A DNA stretch of 28,861 bases, taken from positions 1 to 28,861 of the forward strand of contig BNUX01000034.1 of NCBI GenBank assembly GCA_025997675.1, given 5' to 3'. The stretch is from Spirochaetia bacterium. GTDB taxonomy: Bacteria; Spirochaetota; Spirochaetia; Treponematales; Breznakiellaceae. The notes beneath the pieces were generated by a model, which was not told where the DNA came from, ran no database searches, and worked only from the letters and a program-made list of their open reading frames with translations. Both the position numbers and the translations under genes were made by a program. Positions 7,913 through 17,300 of this stretch are shown here, piece after piece. Position 1 is the first letter of the stretch, and every line of letters starts with the position of its first letter.

Positions 7913-8220
7913 GGATAAGGAAATTTTCGGAACTGCGGGACAAAATGCCCCTTGAGGCAAGGTTGGAGGTTGCAGAACAGGTCAAAAAGGATCTGGCCGA
8001 AATGCCTCTCAATGAGCTTCGCCAAGCCAGGGGCTTGTCGCAAGAAATGCTGGCCGAGGCGCTGCATATCCAACAGCCGGCAATAGCAAAAATGGAGCGG
8101 CGCGCCGATATGTATATATCCACACTGCGGAGCCATATTAAGGCTATGGGTGGGGAGCTTGAAATTACGGCGCGTTTTCCCGATGGTGAAGTAAAAATAA
8201 CCAATTTCTCGCAGTTATAA
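7909..8220 (+). CDS. HigA-like HTH antitoxin
   Basis: A 103-residue protein with an XRE-type helix-turn-helix at about residues 42-68 (LRQARGLSQEMLAEALHI followed by QPAIAKMERR) and a short C-terminal beta-rich end. It should bind and neutralise the toxin encoded just upstream and repress the shared promoter through the 18-bp palindrome at 7532-7549. Its ATG overlaps the toxin stop by 4 bp (translational coupling), with AAGGAG upstream at the toxin's end. Confidence 0.85.
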   Translation: MRIRKFSELRDKMPLEARLEVAEQVKKDLAEMPLNELRQARGLSQEMLAEALHIQQPAIAKMERRADMYISTLRSHIKAMGGELEITARFPDGEVKITNFSQL

Positions 8221-8224
8221 CGCC

Positions 8225-9958
8225 TCAAAAATCAGGCACAAAGAAGTCCACCGGCTTGGTCAGTCGTATCGCATCTTCCAGGGTGGCGGTCACGTTCTCT
8301 GCCCCCAGTTCCGCGATGAACCCTGCCTTTTCCAGGGCATGACGGGGCTGCTCCCGGACCTCGCTGATGATGAGCTTGATTTTGCCCTGCCGGCACTGGG
8401 CAAGGAAGGATTCCAGGGCGGTGATACCCGTGGAATCTACGGCGGGGACGTCCCGCATACGCAGGATAAAGGCGCTGGGCTTCTTCGCCACCTTCCGCAG
8501 GATGTGCTGGAGCATGTCCGCCACCCCAAAGAAGAAGGGCCCGGTGATTTCGTATATCTCAACATCCTTGGGATGTTCGGGCAGGGCGGTTCCGGCAGAG
8601 CCGGTGTTTCCGATTCCTACTTCAAGGCTGCCAATCTTTTCGCCGTTCCGTATCTCCGTTACTTCGATAATCCGCTTGAGGAAGAGGACCACCGCCATGA
8701 TCATCCCCACTTCCACCGCAAAGGTCAGGTCCGTCGCAATGGTGAGGACGAAGGTGGTGAGGAGCACGATGGTGTCGCTTTTGGGGGCCCGGCGGACGAT
8801 GCGGATGAACCGGGCAAAATTGCTCATGTCCCAGGCCATCACCATGAGTACTGCCGAAAGACAGGCCAGTGGAATGACACTGGCCACCGGCGCCAGGAAG
8901 AGGATGAAGAGCAGCAGGGTTAGGGAGTGGACTATCCCCGAAACAGGGCTTACCGCGCCGGACTTGATATTCGTGGCGGTCCGGGCGATGGCCCCGGTGG
9001 CGGGGATGCCCCCCATGAAGGCGGCGGCGATGTTGCCCACCCCCTGGGCCACCAGTTCCATGTTGGCGTTATGCCTATCGCCGGTCATGGTATCCGCCAC
9101 CACCGCCGAAAGCAGGGACTCGATGGCCGCCAAGAGGGCGATGGTAAAGGTGTCCGGCAAGAGGTCCCGGATCAGTGCCCAGTTGAGGGCGGGCATTACC
9201 GGCGCCGGAAGCCCCTGGGGTATGCCCCCAAAGCGGGTGCCGATGGTTTCCGTGTCCAGGCCGAAAAAGTAACACACCAGGGTGGCGGCCAGAACCCCCA
9301 CCACCGCAGCGGGGAGCCGGGGATACAGCTTCCGCACCAGGAGGATAATCCCCATGGTCCCCAAGCCGACCCCCAGGGTTACGGGGGTCAAAGTGAAAAA
9401 TGCTTCTATATACTGGCCCCAGGACGCAAAAAACTCCGGGGAGGTCTTGGCGATTGCCAGGCCGAAGAAGTCCTTTATCTGCTGGCAAAAAATCAGCACC
9501 CCGATACCGGTGGTGAACCCCGTGGTAACCGGGTAGGGGATATACTTTATCAGGCGCCCCAGGCCGGAAACCCCCATGAGGACCAGGATAATCCCCGCCA
9601 TGGTGGTGGCAACAATGAGCCCCCCTATGCCGTGCCGGGTGATAACCCCGTAGATGATCACCACAAAGGCCCCGGTGGGCCCTCCTATCTGGTACTTGCT
9701 CCCCCCAAGGAAGCTGATAAAGAACCCCGCGGCGATGGCGGTATACAGCCCCTGGGCGGGACTGCCCCCGGCGGCTATGCTGAAGGCCATGGCCAGGGGC
9801 AGGGCGACGATACCCACGGTGACCCCTGCGATACAATCCTTGCCAAGGGATTGGAGGGAGTATGCCTTGACGGGGGAACCCTGTTTGGAAAAAAGCTCAA
9901 AGGTCCGGGGAATAAAGTCCTTAAGGGAAACCAGTTTTGCCAGATTAAATGGTGCCAT
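8225..9958 (-). CDS. SulP-family anion permease with STAS domain
   Basis: A 577-residue inner-membrane transporter of the SulP/SLC26 family. The N-terminal part starts with the typical phrase SLGKDCIAGVTVG and contains GLYTAIAAGFF and the substrate-region motif GGPTGAFVV (about 92-100), followed by roughly ten more hydrophobic segments. From about 455 a cytoplasmic STAS domain follows (VDSTG core). Family members carry sulfate, bicarbonate, dicarboxylates or other anions; the substrate cannot be told here. Length is normal. There is no obvious ribosome site; TTGCCC (9994-9999), 18 bp, TAGTAT (9970-9975) ends 11 nt before the ATG. It converges on the antitoxin gene with a 4-bp gap. Confidence 0.9.
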   Translation of the reverse strand: MAPFNLAKLVSLKDFIPRTFELFSKQGSPVKAYSLQSLGKDCIAGVTVGIVALPLAMAFSIAAGGSPAQGLYTAIAAGFFISFLGGSKYQIGGPTGAFVVIIYGVITRHGIGGLIVATTMAGIILVLMGVSGLGRLIKYIPYPVTTGFTTGIGVLIFCQQIKDFFGLAIAKTSPEFFASWGQYIEAFFTLTPVTLGVGLGTMGIILLVRKLYPRLPAAVVGVLAATLVCYFFGLDTETIGTRFGGIPQGLPAPVMPALNWALIRDLLPDTFTIALLAAIESLLSAVVADTMTGDRHNANMELVAQGVGNIAAAFMGGIPATGAIARTATNIKSGAVSPVSGIVHSLTLLLFILFLAPVASVIPLACLSAVLMVMAWDMSNFARFIRIVRRAPKSDTIVLLTTFVLTIATDLTFAVEVGMIMAVVLFLKRIIEVTEIRNGEKIGSLEVGIGNTGSAGTALPEHPKDVEIYEITGPFFFGVADMLQHILRKVAKKPSAFILRMRDVPAVDSTGITALESFLAQCRQGKIKLIISEVREQPRHALEKAGFIAELGAENVTATLEDAIRLTKPVDFFVPDF

Positions 9959-10085
9959 AGATGGTACTTATACTACATAGAAGGGAATAGAAAGGGCAAG
10001 GGGGGCGGGAGATGCACCCCCTGCGGCAGTTCAAGCCGCACCATCACCCCTTCTTCTCCGACTCTTTTATAGTTATAGTAACAAC
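9959..10085. promoter_or_regulatory. Divergent intergenic region with hairpin and two promoters
   Basis: It separates the SulP gene (minus) from the GH3 gene (plus). It holds a candidate minus-strand promoter (9970-9999), a perfect 6-bp inverted repeat TGCGGC/GCCGCA (10022-10027 and 10035-10040), and a plus-strand TATAGT (10074-10079) ending 6 nt before the GH3 ATG. No -35 box is convincing for the plus strand. Confidence 0.4.
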
Positions 10086-11207
10086 ATGACCCGTCCATCA
10101 ATACCCTGCGTTGTTTTCCTCCTGCTGATATGCCTTACCCCCTCCGCCGAGGAGGCGGATCAAACAAGAGTGCGGGCGGCGCGGATTGCGGCGGTCATGG
10201 ATGAAAAACTTTTAGCGGGCCAGGTGCTGCTTACCGGGCTTGACGGCAACGGAACCCTGCCCGATGCCATGCGGTCTATGCTCCGGGATATTTCCCCCGG
10301 GGGGGTCATGCTTTTCAGGATGAACCTCAATATGGACAAGGAGCGTATCCCCGCTTTTCTCAAAACTGTATCGGACCTGGCGGCGGCATCCCCGGGGATA
10401 CCCCCCTTTATGGCGGTGGATCATGAGGGTGGTATAGTCCACCGTTTCGACGCCGGGGTGGAAAAGCTTAAGCCGCCTCTTTCCTATTGGGCGATGGCGT
10501 TCAAGGATAGCGCCCTCAGGGCTATTGAAGAGGACGCCTTTCGTTCCGGGAAGGAGATTCACGCCCTGGGGATCAGCCTGAACCTCGCCCCGGTTGCGGA
10601 AACCCTCAACGCGGAAAACGAAGCCTTTCTGGAGGACCGCTCCTACGGCCCGGACGCCGCCTTTGTGGAAGCCGCCGCCGCCGCCTTTATCCGGGGCATG
10701 GCCGCCGCCAAGGTGGCCTGCGTGGTGAAACACTTCCCCGGCAATTCCGGCGCCGACCCCCACAAGACGGCCTCGACGCTTACCGAAACCCGGGAAAGCC
10801 TGGAGAAAAAAATTGAGCCCTTTGCGGGGGTTATCTGGAAGGAGCGCCCCGCCGGCGTCATGGTTTCCCATGTGATAGTAAACGCCTGGGATGCCGGGGT
10901 GAACGCCAGCCGTTCCCGGGCGGTAGTATCAGGGTGGCTCCGGGAGAACCTGGGCTTTCAGGGCATCATTCTGGGGGATGACTATTCCATGGGGGCCATC
11001 GGCGCCGCAGGTCTTTCGGAAGAGGAGGCGGTTGTCGAGGCGCTGAACGCCGGGGTGGATATGGTGATGACCTGGCCCCGGAGCCTGGGGCGGGTCCACC
11101 GGGCCATCCTGCGGGCATTGGCGGAGGGGCGTATCACCCGGAAACAGCTTGAGGAAGCGGCGGCCCGCATTATCTACGAAAAGATACGCTATGGACTTAT
11201 GGAATAA
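10086..11207 (+). CDS. Exported GH3 beta-N-acetylhexosaminidase-like enzyme
   Basis: 373 residues: signal peptide (about 1-22, hydrophobic core IPCVVFLLLICL) then a glycoside hydrolase family 3 barrel. Seen: AVDHEGG (110-116), LNLAPV (165-170), KHFPG (215-219), an Asp224-x-His226 pair, and the nucleophile region GDDYSMGAI (297-305). NagZ-type members remove N-acetylglucosamine from muropeptides or chitin-like glycans. The loop after KHFPG (NSGADPH) is shorter than the GHG-x4-DSH loop of classical NagZ, so activity may differ. The signal peptide suggests action in the periplasm or at the surface. There is no Shine-Dalgarno; the -10 ends 6 nt upstream. Confidence 0.85.
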   Translation: MTRPSIPCVVFLLLICLTPSAEEADQTRVRAARIAAVMDEKLLAGQVLLTGLDGNGTLPDAMRSMLRDISPGGVMLFRMNLNMDKERIPAFLKTVSDLAAASPGIPPFMAVDHEGGIVHRFDAGVEKLKPPLSYWAMAFKDSALRAIEEDAFRSGKEIHALGISLNLAPVAETLNAENEAFLEDRSYGPDAAFVEAAAAAFIRGMAAAKVACVVKHFPGNSGADPHKTASTLTETRESLEKKIEPFAGVIWKERPAGVMVSHVIVNAWDAGVNASRSRAVVSGWLRENLGFQGIILGDDYSMGAIGAAGLSEEEAVVEALNAGVDMVMTWPRSLGRVHRAILRALAEGRITRKQLEEAAARIIYEKIRYGLME

Positions 11208-11224
11208 CTTTGAAAAAAGTTCAA

Positions 11225-12253
11225 TTACCTGAAGCTCCCGCTCGGCATTTTCCGTAATGCCGCCTCAAGCTCCCGTTGGGTTATCATAACCTTTCCATTG
11301 TAGGTGAAGGTCACCGGATCTTCCCCAAAGGCATGGGGACCCACCGTATAAACACTGCCGGGAATAATCACTTCGGTCAGCAAATTGCCCGCAAAGGCGC
11401 GCTCCCCAATGACCGTTACTTGATCGGGAATCACCACATGTTCCAAAAGGTTGTTGGCAAACACGGACTCCCGGATGGCGGTAAGACCGCTTCCCAGGGT
11501 CAACGCGGTAATCCTATTGTTTTCAAACGCCTTATATAAAATCACCGTAACGCTGTCGGGGATTTCCAGGCGGGAAAGCTGATTGTTCACGAAGGCCCAG
11601 CTGCCAATTTCCCTAAGCCCATTCGAAAGACTCAACTCGCTCAGCTGATTGTCCGCAAAGGCCCTGCTTCCGATTTTTGTAAGGCCCTCGGGAATATTCA
11701 CGCGGCTTAGCCGGTTGTCCGCAAAAGCCGACTCCCCGATGACGGAAACTCCCCTGCCGATGCTCAGACGGGTCATCCTGTTTTGCGCGAAGGCTTCGCT
11801 GCCAATCTCCGTAACGTTGTCGGGAATAGCTACACGGCTAATCCGGTTGCCGTAAAAAGCGCTGTTGCCTATATACACAAGGCGCCGGGGAAGGGCGAGT
11901 CCCACAAGGTGATTATTGGCAAAACTTTTGTACCCGATGGTTCTAAGGCCGGTGCCAAAGGTCACGCCGGTCAGCCGGTTTCGGTAGAATGCCTTATCAC
12001 CAATGGTAGTAACACTGTTGGGGATAACCAGGCGGACAAGCTGTCCGTTCATGAACGCCCCGTAGCCGATGGAAACAACCGGCATGCCCCGGATTTCCCG
12101 GGGGATAACAAGTTCCGTAGCGTTTCCGCTATACCCGGTAATGGTTATCCGGCCCTGCTCAATAACAAATTCAAGATTCGCCGAGTCCTGAGCCCCGGCG
12201 TAAAAACAAGCCAGGGAACATAAACATAGAAAGACTAACCGGCGCACAATCAC
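11225..12253 (-). CDS. Exported BspA/TpLRR-type leucine-rich-repeat protein
   Basis: 342 residues: signal peptide (about 1-21, likely cut after YAGA) and then about twelve 22-residue repeats of the form LxxVxIPxxVTxIGxxAFxxN. IP-type repeats mostly alternate with a G-type repeat (for example FGTGL, IGRGV, LGSGL), giving a partial 44-residue super-period. Such proteins are periplasmic or surface-exposed and bind proteins or host/cell surfaces in Treponema, Bacteroides and Tannerella; the ligand here is unknown. The start is a GTG overlapping the stop of the upstream gene by 4 bp (GTGA), so the two are translationally coupled. It converges on the GH3 gene with a 17-bp gap. Confidence 0.88.
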   Translation of the reverse strand: MIVRRLVFLCLCSLACFYAGAQDSANLEFVIEQGRITITGYSGNATELVIPREIRGMPVVSIGYGAFMNGQLVRLVIPNSVTTIGDKAFYRNRLTGVTFGTGLRTIGYKSFANNHLVGLALPRRLVYIGNSAFYGNRISRVAIPDNVTEIGSEAFAQNRMTRLSIGRGVSVIGESAFADNRLSRVNIPEGLTKIGSRAFADNQLSELSLSNGLREIGSWAFVNNQLSRLEIPDSVTVILYKAFENNRITALTLGSGLTAIRESVFANNLLEHVVIPDQVTVIGERAFAGNLLTEVIIPGSVYTVGPHAFGEDPVTFTYNGKVMITQRELEAALRKMPSGSFR

Positions 12254-13107
12254 TTCCTTCGCTCCCGCAGAAAATCGAGTAGCGGCGCATCCCAGGGCTC
12301 ATCGGGACGGCTCCTGTCCATGAAATACCGGTACAGGGTGATGATATGCTCCCGGATGCGTGCCCCATCATCCGCCGGGAAACCCTCGGGCTCCACAAAA
12401 AGCCGGGAGACAAACGCCTCCGCTTCCACAGGCGGGAAGAGGCCGGGATCAAAGCGGCTCATGGTGTACATGGAAGCGGCCACACAATTTACACTATGCT
12501 GCTTTACATAGAGGATGGCCTCGGTTATCCGGACGGCCCCGGAACACACCTCATTAATCTCCGCCGCCAGGGATGATTCATCACCAAAGGACCGGAGTAT
12601 TTCCCGGAAATGGGTGTAGCTAAAAATCATCACCATCACGTGGATGCTGGGGATGCACATAAGGTGGGGGTCCAAAAGATGGATCAGGAGGAACTGCGGG
12701 TTACGTATATAGAAGGGACGGCGGGTGGTGGATAGGTTTTTGGCATAGACCTCCGCCGCAACAGAATAGATCCGGTTCATGGAATTGATAAAGTCCTTTA
12801 CCGGGGCCAGGGCACGGCGGCGGTACCGGTGGAGGAGAAAGCCCACAATACGTATCCAGAAGGGGGAGAAATCCTGGTAAATATCAACCCACCGGGGGAT
12901 AAAGGGTATCCCTTCATCCAGGGGATGTTCCACCTCGCTCACGGGGATGCGCCCCGGCCGCAGGATTGCCCGGTGTTGCAGGAAGAAGAAGTTTCTAAGA
13001 ATCGATGCGATACATCTGATAGCCGGCCCCCGCAGGACCGGTTTTGTTATTACCGTCAGAAACGAAACAGCGGTGGACGGTTGGTTACCCTTTTCCCAGT
13101 GCGTCAT
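12250..13107 (-). CDS. Conserved-looking protein of unknown function, 285 aa
   Basis: Not recognised with certainty. Several segments are hydrophobic (for example FWIRIVGFLL and MCIPSIHVMVMIF) in an Arg-rich protein. A faint resemblance to PAP2-like phosphatase/phosphotransferase motifs is visible: RRP, then PSIHVM (compare PSLHxA), then KQHSVNC (compare R-H-x3-D), but the catalytic Asp position would be Cys or Asn. The frame extends far upstream, but that part is the antisense of the DUF554 gene; the ATG at 13107 lies in the divergent promoter region, with an AT-rich -10 5-7 nt before it and no ribosome site. It overlaps the LRR gene by 4 bp (operon). Confidence 0.6.
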   Translation of the reverse strand: MTHWEKGNQPSTAVSFLTVITKPVLRGPAIRCIASILRNFFFLQHRAILRPGRIPVSEVEHPLDEGIPFIPRWVDIYQDFSPFWIRIVGFLLHRYRRRALAPVKDFINSMNRIYSVAAEVYAKNLSTTRRPFYIRNPQFLLIHLLDPHLMCIPSIHVMVMIFSYTHFREILRSFGDESSLAAEINEVCSGAVRITEAILYVKQHSVNCVAASMYTMSRFDPGLFPPVEAEAFVSRLFVEPEGFPADDGARIREHIITLYRYFMDRSRPDEPWDAPLLDFLRERRK

Positions 13108-13112
13108 TTTGG

Positions 13113-13122
13113 ATAATATACT
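13113..13122. promoter_or_regulatory. Shared AT-rich core of a divergent promoter pair
   Basis: The stretch ATAATATACT gives TATACT (13117-13122) on the plus strand, 30 nt before the ATG at 13153, and TATTAT or TATATT on the minus strand, 5-7 nt before the ATG at 13107. Two -10 elements overlap head-to-head, so the genes may compete for polymerase. No clear -35 box in either direction. Confidence 0.4.
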
Positions 13123-13152
13123 ACAAAAAGCATCAAAATGCGAGAGGGGTTT

Positions 13153-13872
13153 ATGGTAGGTCCGGTGGTTAATGCGGCGGCGATTGTGGTATGCGCCCTG
13201 GCGGGGTGCTTCTTTATTCGGGGTATCCCGGAGCGGTTTGAGGAGATTATCAAAAAGGCCATCGGGCTCTCCATTATGTATGTGGGGATCAAGGGGGCAT
13301 TGGACAATCAACGGGTTCTCCTTTTGATCATGAGCATGGTCCTTGGGGCGGTTATCGGGGAGTTCATCAATATCGACAGGCTCTTGAACCGCTTCGGGAA
13401 CTGGACGGAGCGGAAGCTCAAGCGATACTTCGCCATGAGCGGGGGGACCTTTTCCAAGGGCTTTGTATCCGCCAGCATCCTCTTTTGTACCGGTTCTATG
13501 GCCATCGTGGGGTCCATGCAGTCGGGCCTCCAGGGGAACCACGAGACCCTCTTTGCCAAGTCTGTCCTGGACGGCTCCATATCCCTGGTATTCGGCGCAT
13601 CTATGGGCATCGGGGTGGTATTCTCCGCCATTCCGGTGCTGGTCTACCAGGCGGCCATAGCCCTGGCGGCTATGGCCATCAGGGATTTCCTCACGGCGGA
13701 CATCATCCGGGAAATGTCCGCCGTGGGGAACCTCCTGGTGGCGGCCATCGGCTTCAATTTCCTTGGGGTCGCGGGTGAAAACCCGAAGGAAATCCGGGTG
13801 GCCAACCTGATTCCGGCGATATTTATCCCCTGGCTCTACTTGGGGCTGGAAACGATTTTGAAAACCACTTAA
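13153..13872 (+). CDS. DUF554-family integral membrane protein
   Basis: 239 residues, almost entirely hydrophobic, matching the DUF554 family (YdfK-like) of unknown function: a start like VGPVVNAAAIVVCALAG, a central LGAVIGEFINID, and the signature FVSASILFCTGSMAIVGSMQ followed by KSVLDGSISLVFGASMGIG. Six to seven membrane helices are likely. An ATG at 13138 is in frame, but GAGAGGGG sits directly before the ATG at 13153 and supports that start. Probably a single-gene unit transcribed divergently from the unknown gene to its left. Confidence 0.87.
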   Translation: MVGPVVNAAAIVVCALAGCFFIRGIPERFEEIIKKAIGLSIMYVGIKGALDNQRVLLLIMSMVLGAVIGEFINIDRLLNRFGNWTERKLKRYFAMSGGTFSKGFVSASILFCTGSMAIVGSMQSGLQGNHETLFAKSVLDGSISLVFGASMGIGVVFSAIPVLVYQAAIALAAMAIRDFLTADIIREMSAVGNLLVAAIGFNFLGVAGENPKEIRVANLIPAIFIPWLYLGLETILKTT

Positions 13873-13888
13873 TATAGACGGCAGTTAA

Positions 13889-13913
13889 CCGATACTAAAA
13901 GGAACAAAGTTCC
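13889..13913 (+). promoter_or_regulatory. Possible sigma-28-like -10 and hairpin before fliS
   Basis: CCGATACT (13889-13896) resembles the flagellar sigma-28 -10 element (GCCGATAA), but a matching -35 (TAAA) is poor. Directly after it GGAAC-AAA-GTTCC (13901-13913) can form a small hairpin ahead of the GGGAGGAG ribosome site. Tentative. Confidence 0.3.
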
Positions 13914-13934
13914 AGGAACCGGGAGGAGACCATT

Positions 13935-14381
13935 TTGGCAAATTCAAACCATATATTCGCTTATACAGAGACCCGTATTAAGACCGCGAGTCAGGGGCAG
14001 CTTATCATCATGTTGTACAACGAGGCGGTAAAACAACTGGATCATGGTCTTGAACTGCTGGAACGGAACGCCGGCGGGAAGAAAAACCCCGCCAGGATTG
14101 AGCCGGTCAGTAAGGCCATCATGAAAACCCAGGAAATCGTTACGGAACTCATGGCTTCCCTGGATTTTGAACAGGGCGGCGATATTGCCAGGAACCTCTT
14201 TTCCCTCTATACCTGGTTCAACAAGGAGCTCCTGACGGCCAATATTGACCAGGACCCGCAGAAAATTGCCACGGTTCGCAATATGCTGAACGACCTCCGG
14301 GGCGCCTGGAGCGAGATTATCGCCCGGAACTCTATGGAAGGGATGGGCCATCCTTCCGTGGGCCTGAATATCACCGGGTAA
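13935..14381 (+). CDS. fliS: Flagellin export chaperone FliS
   Basis: 148 residues of the FliS fold: the family start YTETRIKTASQGQLIIMLYNEAVKQLDHGLE (given here only in part: TASQ...LIIMLYNEAVK) and a helix bundle up to LRGAWSEI. FliS binds the C-terminus of flagellin in the cytoplasm and keeps it unfolded until export; in spirochaetes this serves the periplasmic flagella. The start is TTG at 13935 with GGGAGGAG upstream; no ATG fits the conserved N-terminus. It is followed after 6 bp by an FlgN-like gene. No flagellin gene is in the window. Confidence 0.93.
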   Translation: MANSNHIFAYTETRIKTASQGQLIIMLYNEAVKQLDHGLELLERNAGGKKNPARIEPVSKAIMKTQEIVTELMASLDFEQGGDIARNLFSLYTWFNKELLTANIDQDPQKIATVRNMLNDLRGAWSEIIARNSMEGMGHPSVGLNITG

Positions 14382-17300
14382 TGGCGCATGACCGACGAAG
14401 AACGTACCCAGCGGGTGGCGGTAGTCAAACGCTTCCGGGAACTGCTCCAGGCCCAACGAGACCGTTTCCGGGAATACCTGACGGTCCTGGATAAACAGCA
14501 AAGTGTTATCCAGGGGGGGGACACCGAGGCCCTCCTTGCCCATGTGGAACTGGAAGAGCACATTGTACGGGATATTTTCAACATACAGAAGGTCATCCTG
14601 CCCCTGGAAGGTTTGTACCACACCCTTAGATCCGATGAGGAAACTATCAGCCTCAAAGCCTCCCTGGAGGCCCTGAAACGGGAAGCGACTGCCCGTTCGG
14701 AACGCAACCGGGAGCTGCTCTCCGGGCGGATGGCTGAAATCAGGCAGGAGATAAAGAGCCTTCGGGGGAACCCCTACGCCGCCCGCCGGTCCATTTATGC
14801 TGATACCGGCTCTCCATCCCTCTTGGATGTTAAGGGCTGACCCCCTAATCGAAGACCCTTCGACTAGCTAGTCTAAGACCCTTCGACTAGCTAGTCTAAG
14901 ACCCTTCGACTAGCTAGTCTAAGACCCTTCGACTAGCTAGTCTAAGACCCTTCTACAAGCCTGGAGTATCCTATAGTGTAGAGGTATGAAAGAACCCCTC
15001 TATCTTATAGACGCCTACGGCCTTATTTACCGGTCCTACTTTGCCTTTTTGAATCGTCCCCTGCGGAATAGCCGGGGTCAAAACGTGTCCGCCCTCTCAG
15101 GCTTTGCCCGCACCCTGGTGAGCCTTCTGGACGAGGGGGCTCCGGCGGCGGACGCGGCGGGGAAGCTCCGGAGCGCCCCTCAGAGGCCCCGGCGGCTGGC
15201 GGTGGTGTTCGACTCCCCCGGTCCCACCTTCCGCCACAAGCAATACCCCGCATACAAGGCCACCCGGCAGAAAGCGCCGGAGGACCTCCACACCCAGGTT
15301 CCCCTGATAGAGGAAGTCCTGGCCGCCCTGGGGGTCCCGGCGCTAAAGGCCGAGGGCTTTGAGGCGGATGACATTATTGCCACCCTGGCAAAAAAGTGCC
15401 GGGAGGAAGGGCGGCAGTGTTATATTCTCTCCTCCGACAAGGACCTGCTCCAGTTGGTGGGGGAGGGTACCTACCAGCTCCGGCCCGCCAAGGGCGGCCT
15501 GGGCTACGAACTGGTGGGCGTCGAAGAGGTGAAGGCCGAATGGGGGGTAAATCCGGACCGGGTGTTGGACCTCCTGTCCCTCACCGGGGACACGTCAGAC
15601 AATGTGCCGGGAGTTAAGGGAGTGGGCGATAAAACCGCCGTTAAGCTCATGACCCGCTACGGTTCCCTTGATGAGATATACAAGAACATCGCCGGTATTG
15701 AAGGCGCGGTGGGGAAGAAGCTTGCCGAGGGAAAGGAAAGCGCTTACCTTGCCAAATCCCTGATAACCCTGAGCTACGAGGCGCCCCTTTCCGTTAAGGC
15801 CCTTGACGATCTTTCGGTGGAAACCCTGGACCGGGCGGCGGGGGCGCAGGTTCTCCTGCGGGAGGAGATGCGGCAGTTAGCGGCGGTACTGGAAAAAGGG
15901 ACACCTTCTGCGGAAAACAGCCTTGCTAAGGCGGACCCCGCGCTTCTGGGGGACGGCGTCTACAAGACCATCCTGGACTTCCCGACGTTTAAGGCACTCC
16001 TCGGCGAGGCCTGGCTGCAGGGCTTTTTCGCCCTGGACTTTGAGACCGACTCCCTGGACGCCTGGAACGCCCATCCCATCGGCATTTCCATCGCCATAAA
16101 GCCTAAGGAAGCCTTCTATATACCCGTTGCTCCTCACGAGGGTACCGCCCCCTTCGTTGATCCCGCGCTGGTCCGGGAACACCTGGGCTTCCTCTTGGAG
16201 GACCCCCGCGTAACCGTGGTGGCCCACAACGCCAAGTACGACTACAAGGTGAGCCGCGGCTGGGGCCTCCCCCGGTGGAACTGCAATATCTGGGACACCA
16301 TGGTAGCCGCCTGGGTGGATGACCCGGAGCGGAACAACTATTCCCTGGATTCTCTGGCCGGTTCCCACTTCGGCTACACCCCCCTGGCCTACAACGCCAT
16401 CGTTCCCAAGGGCGGCACCTTCGACCAGGTCCCCCTGGAAACCGCCACCCGCTATTCCGCCGAGGACGCGGACCTTACCCTGCGCGCCAAGGTCTTTCTG
16501 GAACAGCGGCTTGAAAAAACCGGTTCCCTGGGCCTCTTCCGGGTCCTGGAAATGCCCCTGCTCCCCATCCTGGCGGAAATGGAGGGCCTGGGTATCAAGA
16601 TTGAGCCCACGGTTCTCCGTGACTTCGGCGTGGAACTATCGTCGGAACTGGACCGGATACAGGCGGATACCTACAAGCTGGTGGGCCACGAGTTCAACCT
16701 GGCCTCCACCAAGCAGCTCCAGGAGGTCCTCTTTACGGAGCGGAAACTACAACCGGGCAAAAAGACCAAGACCGGCTACTCCACCGATGTGGCGGTCCTG
16801 GAACTGCTTGCCCACGAGGACCCGGTCCCCGCCAAGATACTCCGCCACCGCACCCTGTCAAAGCTCAAGTCCACCTACGTGGACTCCCTGGCGGACATTG
16901 CCGACAAGGAGGGGCGGCTCCACACCCACTTTATCCAAACCGGCACCGCCACGGGCCGCCTCTCCAGCCGGGAACCCAACCTTCAAAATATCCCCATCCG
17001 TGACGAGGAGGGCCGCCGCATCCGGGAAGCCTTTATCGCCAAGCCGGGAAACGTCCTCATCTCCGCAGACTACAGCCAGATAGAACTGGTGGTACTGGCC
17101 CACCTTTCACAGGACGAAAACCTCATCGCCGCCTTTAACACCGGCAAGGACGTCCACGCCCGAACCGCCGCCCTCATCTTCGGCATAGACGAGAAGGATG
17201 TTGCAGCGGACCAGCGCCGCATAGCCAAGACCATCAACTTCGGGGTCATGTACGGCATGAGCGCCTTCCGCCTCTCCAACGAACTGGGCATCTCCCGCAC